A stretch of DNA of 46,317 nucleotides from Anaerolineae bacterium (GTDB taxonomy: Bacteria > Chloroflexota > Anaerolineae > Aggregatilineales > Phototrophicaceae), in the NCBI GenBank assembly GCA_022843745.1, contig JALHNB010000024.1:56013-102329 (forward strand), in the 5' to 3' direction. The notes under the pieces are model-generated. The model saw nothing but the letters and a program-made list of their open reading frames with translations, was not told the origin of the DNA and did no database searches. A program made the position numbers and the translations under genes. Shown one piece after another: positions 41,369-46,317 of this stretch; the first letter of the stretch is position 1; each line of letters begins with the position of its first letter.

Positions 41369-42262
41369 ATGCAGTCTGTCAATAATGCTGGTTTCATAAC
41401 CGAAGCCCAACGAGTATTGATTCATGGGCGTTGGCCGGTTCAATCTTATGTCGTTTTAGGCTTTTTATTCGGGGCAGTCGTCACTCGCCATCCACTTAAT
41501 CTTCAATACATCGTGGCATTCTTCGCCTGGCTGATGATCGTCGTCGGGCTGACGGTGCTGAATTCGTATTACGACAAGGACGAAGCACCCGTCGGTGGGA
41601 TGCAGAATCCGCCGAAAGTGAATGAATCGCTGCTTTACGGCTCATTGATCCTGATCGTAGCCGGTTTAGCGCTGTCAATCCCATTTGGGGCGACATTCCT
41701 AGGGCTGGCGGTGGCGGTTGTCGTCTTCTATTTCTTCTATTCATATGATGGCACACGCTGGAAATCCAACGGCTATGCGGCTGTCGCGATTAACGCACTG
41801 GTCGGCGCACTGTCCGTCATGGGCGCAGCATCTCTGCGCGGCAGCCTGACCTCGCCGGAAGTCATTGCGGCGACATTGTGTGCAGCGGCGTTCAAAGCCT
41901 CGGTCTATTCGATGATGCAGGTGCATCAGATCGAGGAAGACACCGCACGTGGTGATATTTCATTCGCGGTGATGCACGGGCGGCAGCGAACACTGCGTTT
42001 TTCGCAGGTTATGATGCTGATCGCGGGTATCTGCGCGACCCTTTCGACTTATCTGGTGGGCATCCATCCGATCCTGCCAATCCTCACAGGCGGCTATTTC
42101 CTCATGAGCGTCGTCTTCTTTGAGGTCTGGATTCGCAAAACCGGAGATGTCCGGCTGGATTCCCTGCGGATGCAGCGCATGATTTATTACACGGGTTATG
42201 TGGGCAGCATTTCGTTCTTTGTGATGTATGTCTTCATGGCAGCAACAGGCGTTTTCGGCTAG
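41369..42262 (+). CDS. UbiA-family prenyltransferase
   Basis: A 297-aa polytopic membrane protein with about eight hydrophobic segments. The two diphosphate/Mg-binding motifs of UbiA enzymes are visible: LNSYYDKDEAP (Asn and Asp residues of the first) and HQIEEDTARGD (second), though the first is somewhat diverged. Family members attach an isoprenoid from its diphosphate to an aromatic ring or other acceptor. AGGGAGGGG before ATG 41369 is a strong translation start. It is the last gene of the cluster, followed by a clear terminator. By context the acceptor is likely the PKS product, but chlorophyll, heme-O or quinone roles cannot be excluded from motifs alone. Confidence 0.88.
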   Translation: MQSVNNAGFITEAQRVLIHGRWPVQSYVVLGFLFGAVVTRHPLNLQYIVAFFAWLMIVVGLTVLNSYYDKDEAPVGGMQNPPKVNESLLYGSLILIVAGLALSIPFGATFLGLAVAVVVFYFFYSYDGTRWKSNGYAAVAINALVGALSVMGAASLRGSLTSPEVIAATLCAAAFKASVYSMMQVHQIEEDTARGDISFAVMHGRQRTLRFSQVMMLIAGICATLSTYLVGIHPILPILTGGYFLMSVVFFEVWIRKTGDVRLDSLRMQRMIYYTGYVGSISFFVMYVFMAATGVFG

Positions 42263-42273
42263 ACACAGCTCTC

Positions 42274-42304
42274 AAGGGGCAAGGTAGGCTTGCCCCTTTT
42301 ATTT
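42274..42304 (+). terminator. Rho-independent terminator ending the PKS/UbiA cluster
   Basis: Perfect 10-bp stem AAGGGGCAAG/CTTGCCCCTT with a 5-base loop, then TTATTT, 11 bp after the UbiA stop. It marks the right boundary of the cluster's transcript. Confidence 0.9.
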
Positions 42305-42384
42305 CCCTCTATGCTCATTCACCTGTAACGTTTTCTTCCCCGCAAAGACGATTAATTAGATATTGATTCAATGGAGATTTACTC

Positions 42385-43176
42385 ATGAAAAGAACTCTAT
42401 TATTCACTTGGTGCGCACTTCTTTTGTTACCACTCACCGTTTATTCCCAATCTGAGTATCCAGAAAATGAAGAGGTTCAGATCACAGCCGCAGATGGGCT
42501 GACATTAGTTGGCGACTTTTTCCCACCAACCTCTCCCCAAAGTGACGGTGCGCTCGCTATCCTGTTCCTGCACCAGCACGGTGGAAATCGCGTCGATGTA
42601 GCCTTTCTCGCGCCACTTCTCGTCGATCAGGGTTATGCCCTGTTATCTGTCGATTTGCGGGGGCATGGGGATAGTGGCGGGGAGGAAGATTGGGAAGCCG
42701 TAACGGGCGATTTACAGCTCTGGACGGAATGGCTGCAAAGCCAACCAGGTATCCGACCCAGTAATGGACTTGCAACAGTGGGTTTGGGAGTGGGCGGAAA
42801 CTACGCACTCATTGCTTGCGCCAACGATGCCAATTGTCAGACAGCAGTCGCTATTTCGCCTCTCGCCGCCGGTTGCGAGGTGGTCAGTTGTATCGAGGAA
42901 CTGGATGGGGTGCAGAGATCGACTGAAACAATAACCTACATTGACACAACGACAACCGCTGCCCTCACGGATGGCTTACTGCGACGCTCAGTTCTCCTGA
43001 TTTCGAGCCAACGGAATTTCACCGCTGACAGCGCCCAATATTTGGTGTCCATCTCACGCGGTGAGGTACAAGCTAACTTTTTTGGGAATTCAGCATTCGG
43101 CATGGAATTCTTCGCAGGGAGATTAAAGGATCGCGTTACGAATCTCGTAGTTGGATGGATGAACGAACACGTGTAA
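42385..43176 (+). CDS. Secreted alpha/beta-hydrolase-fold protein without catalytic Ser/His
   Basis: A 263-aa exported protein: the signal peptide is MKRTLLF plus a hydrophobic core to about VYSQS. The fold is recognisable from LAILFLHQHGGNR, YALLSVDLRGHGDS and LLISSQRNF. At the nucleophile elbow the sequence reads VGLGVGGN, so the expected Ser in GxSxG is Gly135. Near the C-terminus, NSAFGMEFF has Phe238 where the family normally has the catalytic His. Loss of both argues for a non-enzymatic binding role. Four Cys residues in the second half may form disulfides outside the cell. It is a single gene between the cluster terminator and the glycosidase. Confidence 0.8.
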   Translation: MKRTLLFTWCALLLLPLTVYSQSEYPENEEVQITAADGLTLVGDFFPPTSPQSDGALAILFLHQHGGNRVDVAFLAPLLVDQGYALLSVDLRGHGDSGGEEDWEAVTGDLQLWTEWLQSQPGIRPSNGLATVGLGVGGNYALIACANDANCQTAVAISPLAAGCEVVSCIEELDGVQRSTETITYIDTTTTAALTDGLLRRSVLLISSQRNFTADSAQYLVSISRGEVQANFFGNSAFGMEFFAGRLKDRVTNLVVGWMNEHV

Positions 43177-43335
43177 GCTTAGTCAATGTTGCGTATTCCG
43201 TGTTATAGCCGTTCAGAAGTCGTACAATAAATGAGGCCTTTCAACAGGCTGCGTTGTTATGCGACGTTTATACATCCACCCAACATTGAAACCTCGTATC
43301 CTGTTGTACTTCCAATGCACAAATCGGAGTGTCAC

Positions 43336-46002
43336 ATGAATCAGACTGCCGAACATCAACGCCTGGATGCCTATCGGGAACGGCTGACAAACTGGAAAAA
43401 ATGGGGGCCGTATCTCAGCGAACGCGCCTGGGGAACGGTGCGCGAAGACTACAGCGCGGGCGGCGATGCCTGGAATTATTTTCCACACGATCACGCGCGC
43501 AGCCGAGTGTATCGCTGGAATGAGGACGGGCTGGCGGGAATCTGTGACCGTAACCAATATCTTTGCTTCGCGCTGGCACTCTGGAATGGGCAGGACGCGA
43601 TTCTCAAGGAGCGCTTATTTGGCCTCACCGGGCCGGAAGGCAATCATGGCGAAGATGTCAAAGAGTATTATTTTTATCTCGATAGTACGCCGACTCACAG
43701 CTACATGAAAATGCTTTATAAATATCCCCAGACCACATTTCCTTATGCCGATCTTGTGAATGAAAATCGGCAGCGCGGCTATCAGGATTTTGAATATGAA
43801 CTGCTCGATACGGGCATTTTTAACGAGAATCGCTATTTTGACGTACTAATTGAATATGCGAAGGCGGCTGAAGACGATATTCTGATTCAAATCACGGTGA
43901 CAAATCGCGGCCCGGACACTGCACCATGTCATATCCTGCCAACGCTGTGGTTTCGCAACACCTGGAGTTGGGGCTACCCCACGGGCCCGATGCACGATGT
44001 CGATGGTAAGCCCATGATTCGGCGGCTCAACAGCACCTCGGCTGTCGAAGCCACTCACCCGGCTGCCGGGACACATTATCTATATGCTGACGGATCGCCC
44101 GATTTCATTTTTACCGAAAATGAGACGAACCGTTCCCGGCTTTATAACGTGCCAAACCCGACACCTTATGTCAAAGATTCCTTTCATCGCTATATTGTGA
44201 ACGGCGATACAGCAGCCATTAACCCCAACAATCAGGGGACAAAAGCTGCCGCCGTTTACAAAATGAACATCGCGCCGGGAGAATCGGTTACAGTGCGCCT
44301 GCGCCTATCGAAATCTGCTCGTTCTACTTCATTTCAAAATTTCGAATCGATATTTGCTTTGCGCCAGGTTGAAGCCGACGATTTTTATACTGCTGTTCAG
44401 AATCCGCATTTGAGCGAAGATGAACGGCGCGTCCAGCGGCAAGCATTCGCCGGGATGCTGTGGTCGAAGCAGCTTTATTATTACGACATTGAACAGTGGC
44501 TCAAGGGTGATCCCGGAGCGCCACCGCCACCTGCCAGCCGCTGGGAGGGGCGTAACAGCCAATGGGATCATCTCAACAATTTCGATGTGATTTCGATGCC
44601 GGATAAATGGGAATATCCCTGGTATGCAGGCTGGGATTTGGCGTTTCACTGTCTGCCGCTGGTGCTGGTGGACGGCGATTTCGCCAAGCGCCAATTGGAA
44701 CTGCTGACGCGCGAATGGTATATGCACCCCAACGGTCAGCTTCCGGCCTACGAATGGGCATTCAGCGACGCCAACCCGCCCGTTCACGCCTGGGCAACCT
44801 GGCGCACCTACAAGATTGATGCCAAGCAGTCAGGCGCATCAGATCGTTCGTTTCTCGAAGGCATTTTCCATAAGCTGCTACTCAATTTTACGTGGTGGGT
44901 AAACCGCAAGGATGTCGAAGGTAATGATGTTTTCCAGGGCGGATTCCTGGGGCTAGATAACATCAGCATTTTTGACCGCAGCTCGGCGCTGCCAACAGGC
45001 GGACGTATTGACCAATCCGATGGCACAGCGTGGATGGGATTTTACAGCCTGGAAATGATGAAAATGGCGCTCGAACTGGCGCGTGAAGACCCCATTTATC
45101 AGGACGTGGCGACGAAATTTTTCGAGCATTTTTTACGCATTGCCCGCGCCATGTCGGAAATGAGCCGTCGAGGTTACAGCCTGTGGGACGAGGAAGACGG
45201 ATTCTTCTACGATCTTCTCCACCTGCCAGATGATCGCGTTGTCCCCCTGAAGGTGCGCTCCTTAGTAGGCTTAATGCCGCTGCTGGCTGTCGAAACGATT
45301 GAGCCGGAACTGCTGGCCTCCATGCCTGTATTTAATCGCCGCCTGAACTGGTTTGTGAGCAACCGCGCCCATCTCAGCGGCAATATGGCAAGCGTCGAAG
45401 TACCTGGCGTGGGCAAGCGGCGTCTGATTTCGATTGTGACGCGCGAACGCCTGATGCGGGTTCTGGGCTATATGCTGGACGAAAACGAATTTCTCTCAGA
45501 ATATGGCATTCGCTCGGTTTCGCGCTATCACGAAGCCCATCCCTACACCTTTAACATTGACGGCGCTGCCTTCTCGTTGAGCTACCAACCTGCTGAATCC
45601 GAAAGCGGCTTGTTTGGCGGCAATTCTAACTGGCGTGGCCCTGTCTGGCTGCCGATCAATTACCTGCTTATCGAGGCTTTGCAGCGTTTTTATCATTACT
45701 ATGGCGACACTTTGCAGGTCGAGTTCCCCACTGGTTCTGGAAACCTGATGAATCTTTGGGACGTTTCCATCGAGCTTTCAAAACGACTAACCCGTTTATT
45801 CCTGCGCGATTCCGAGGGCAAAAGGCCGATTTACGGTGGCTTGCAGATGTTCCAAAACGATCCCCATTGGCGCGACCTGATCTTATTCAACGAATATTTT
45901 CACGGCGATAACGGCGCTGGCTTGGGCGCAAGCCATCAAACGGGTTGGACGGGACTGGTCTCAAAACTGATTCAGCAGTCCGGCGGCACGGATGGCGTTT
46001 AA
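43336..46002 (+). CDS. GH63 / MGH1-like glycoside hydrolase
   Basis: An 888-aa cytoplasmic glycosidase of the inverting (alpha/alpha)6-barrel type related to GH63 alpha-glucosidases and mannosylglycerate/glucosylglycerate hydrolases. The N-terminal half is a beta-rich domain ([34 protein letters not shown]). In the barrel, [15 protein letters not shown] holds D434, the likely general acid; [19 protein letters not shown] and the late [19 protein letters not shown] are family signatures, the latter probably carrying the base. ATG 43336 is used because GGAG lies 6 bases upstream. An extension to 43231 would add 35 unlikely residues. No signal peptide is present, so it would act on imported or internal glucosides. 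Confidence 0.9.
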   Translation: MNQTAEHQRLDAYRERLTNWKKWGPYLSERAWGTVREDYSAGGDAWNYFPHDHARSRVYRWNEDGLAGICDRNQYLCFALALWNGQDAILKERLFGLTGPEGNHGEDVKEYYFYLDSTPTHSYMKMLYKYPQTTFPYADLVNENRQRGYQDFEYELLDTGIFNENRYFDVLIEYAKAAEDDILIQITVTNRGPDTAPCHILPTLWFRNTWSWGYPTGPMHDVDGKPMIRRLNSTSAVEATHPAAGTHYLYADGSPDFIFTENETNRSRLYNVPNPTPYVKDSFHRYIVNGDTAAINPNNQGTKAAAVYKMNIAPGESVTVRLRLSKSARSTSFQNFESIFALRQVEADDFYTAVQNPHLSEDERRVQRQAFAGMLWSKQLYYYDIEQWLKGDPGAPPPPASRWEGRNSQWDHLNNFDVISMPDKWEYPWYAGWDLAFHCLPLVLVDGDFAKRQLELLTREWYMHPNGQLPAYEWAFSDANPPVHAWATWRTYKIDAKQSGASDRSFLEGIFHKLLLNFTWWVNRKDVEGNDVFQGGFLGLDNISIFDRSSALPTGGRIDQSDGTAWMGFYSLEMMKMALELAREDPIYQDVATKFFEHFLRIARAMSEMSRRGYSLWDEEDGFFYDLLHLPDDRVVPLKVRSLVGLMPLLAVETIEPELLASMPVFNRRLNWFVSNRAHLSGNMASVEVPGVGKRRLISIVTRERLMRVLGYMLDENEFLSEYGIRSVSRYHEAHPYTFNIDGAAFSLSYQPAESESGLFGGNSNWRGPVWLPINYLLIEALQRFYHYYGDTLQVEFPTGSGNLMNLWDVSIELSKRLTRLFLRDSEGKRPIYGGLQMFQNDPHWRDLILFNEYFHGDNGAGLGASHQTGWTGLVSKLIQQSGGTDGV

Positions 46003-46026
46003 GCCATAGAGACACAGAGAACACTG

Positions 46027-46107
46027 AGAAGTCTTAAAGTAGAAAGTGCTGAGTAAAAAACCCAAAGCAAATTTGCATTACTCAGCACTTTTAACTCAGA
46101 ACTTCTA
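46027..46107. repeat. Long imperfect inverted repeat downstream of the glycosidase
   Basis: A 14-bp perfect inverted pair (AAAGTGCTGAGTAA at 46043-46056 and its complement at 46078-46091) extends with gaps to arms of about 29-30 bp (46027-46056 and 46078-46107) around a 21-base loop. It is likely to fold as RNA and may terminate the glycosidase transcript. The arm length and surrounding ACACAGAGAACACTGAG-like sequence also suggest a dispersed intergenic repeat or small non-autonomous element. Confidence 0.6.
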
Positions 46108-46145
46108 ACTTTGCACTCAAACGATTAAAAGACAAGGAAAACATG

Positions 46146-46303
46146 ATGAAGGGTCTACAGGGTAAGAACGTTCTCGTCACAGGCGGGAGTTCAGGAATCG
46201 GTCAGGCCATCGCGATCCGCTTCGGGGCGGAAGGCGCAAACGTCGCGATCAATTATCGCAAAGGGCTGGAAGAAGCGCAGTACACCGAAAAAGTCATTCG
46301 GGA
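46146..46303 (+). CDS. Short-chain dehydrogenase/reductase (5' fragment)
   Basis: The first 52 or so codons of an NAD(P)-dependent SDR, cut by the contig end. NVLVTGGSSGIGQAIAIRFG is the Rossmann dinucleotide-binding motif (TGxxxGIG), and VAINYRK after the second strand recalls the glucose-1-dehydrogenase/3-oxoacyl-ACP-reductase-like group. AAGGA precedes two adjacent ATGs (46143 and 46146); the second has better spacing. Apparent residues after 46303 come from adapter sequence. Substrate unknown. Confidence 0.85.
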
Positions 46304-46317
46304 AGATCGGAAGAGCA
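46304..46317. other. Illumina adapter sequence at contig end (artefact)
   Basis: AGATCGGAAGAGCA is identical to the first 14 bases of the standard Illumina TruSeq read-through adapter. It lies at the extreme end of the window, where untrimmed adapter appears in assemblies. These bases should not be treated as genomic. Confidence 0.93.

Noticed and set aside
23636-42262. Ubiquinone or menaquinone biosynthesis operon because of UbiA- and UbiB-like genes
   Set aside because: No hydroxylase, methyltransferase, decarboxylase or chorismate enzyme is present, while fatty-acid and polyketide enzymes lie between the two genes.
43231-43335. Upstream start of the GH63-like gene
   Set aside because: The added 35 residues do not fit the family start and lack a ribosome-binding site, whereas ATG 43336 has GGAG at 6 bases.
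1-46317. CRISPR arrays, tRNA or rRNA genes, insertion sequences, prophage or toxin-antitoxin genes
   Set aside because: No regularly spaced repeats, cloverleaf-like sequences, transposases, integrases or phage proteins were seen.

Overview
The window most likely comes from a Chloroflexota bacterium (Anaerolineae-like). This is inferred from the secreted sugar-binding protein whose mature end begins QDATEEP, the two-component/ABC sugar-transport pairing, LacI-controlled glycan hydrolases, and the absence of typical proteobacterial or actinobacterial neighbours. No 16S rRNA or tRNA was found to confirm it. The final 14 bases match the start of the standard Illumina adapter, so the right edge is a short-read contig end. 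Genes are cut at both edges.

Left part (1-8661), sugar uptake and sensing. A ribose/galactose-type ABC transporter (binding protein and a truncated double-ATPase) runs leftward. A response regulator and a membrane hybrid histidine kinase run rightward from the same intergenic region, which holds a tandem pair of 26-bp palindromes. Next come a LacI-family repressor and a GH172/DUF2961 glycosidase-like gene, each preceded by a LacI-type 14-bp operator.

Middle part (8654-22371), leftward central metabolism and redox genes. These are mobA, a YdeP/FdhF-type molybdopterin oxidoreductase and fdhD, then a small P-loop kinase, a phytanoyl-CoA dioxygenase-like enzyme, and pckA with ppsA as a gluconeogenic PEP pair. 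The last group is a three-gene operon of a catalase-like protein, a membrane-anchored internally duplicated protein of unknown function, and a DyP peroxidase.

Right-centre (22738-42262), the most unusual region. It runs rightward and divergently from the peroxidase operon. It encodes two small unfamiliar proteins, a UbiB/ABC1-type kinase-like protein, a fatty-acyl-AMP ligase fused to an acyl carrier protein, two modular type I polyketide synthases with three extension modules, a terminal thioester reductase, and a UbiA-family prenyltransferase, closed by a clear terminator. FAAL, PKS1 and PKS2 are almost end to end, and their termini carry matching docking-like tails, so the likely order is fatty acid -> module 1 -> module 2 (KR) -> module 3 (DH) -> reductive release -> prenylation. 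I infer a membrane lipid built from a fatty acid, three malonyl units and an isoprenoid, possibly a phenol or quinone-like compound. The divergent DyP/catalase-like operon may modify the same product or protect against it.

Right end (42385-46317) holds a secreted alpha/beta-hydrolase-fold protein that has lost its catalytic Ser and His, a large GH63/MGH1-like glycosidase, a long inverted repeat, and the start of a short-chain dehydrogenase that runs into adapter sequence.
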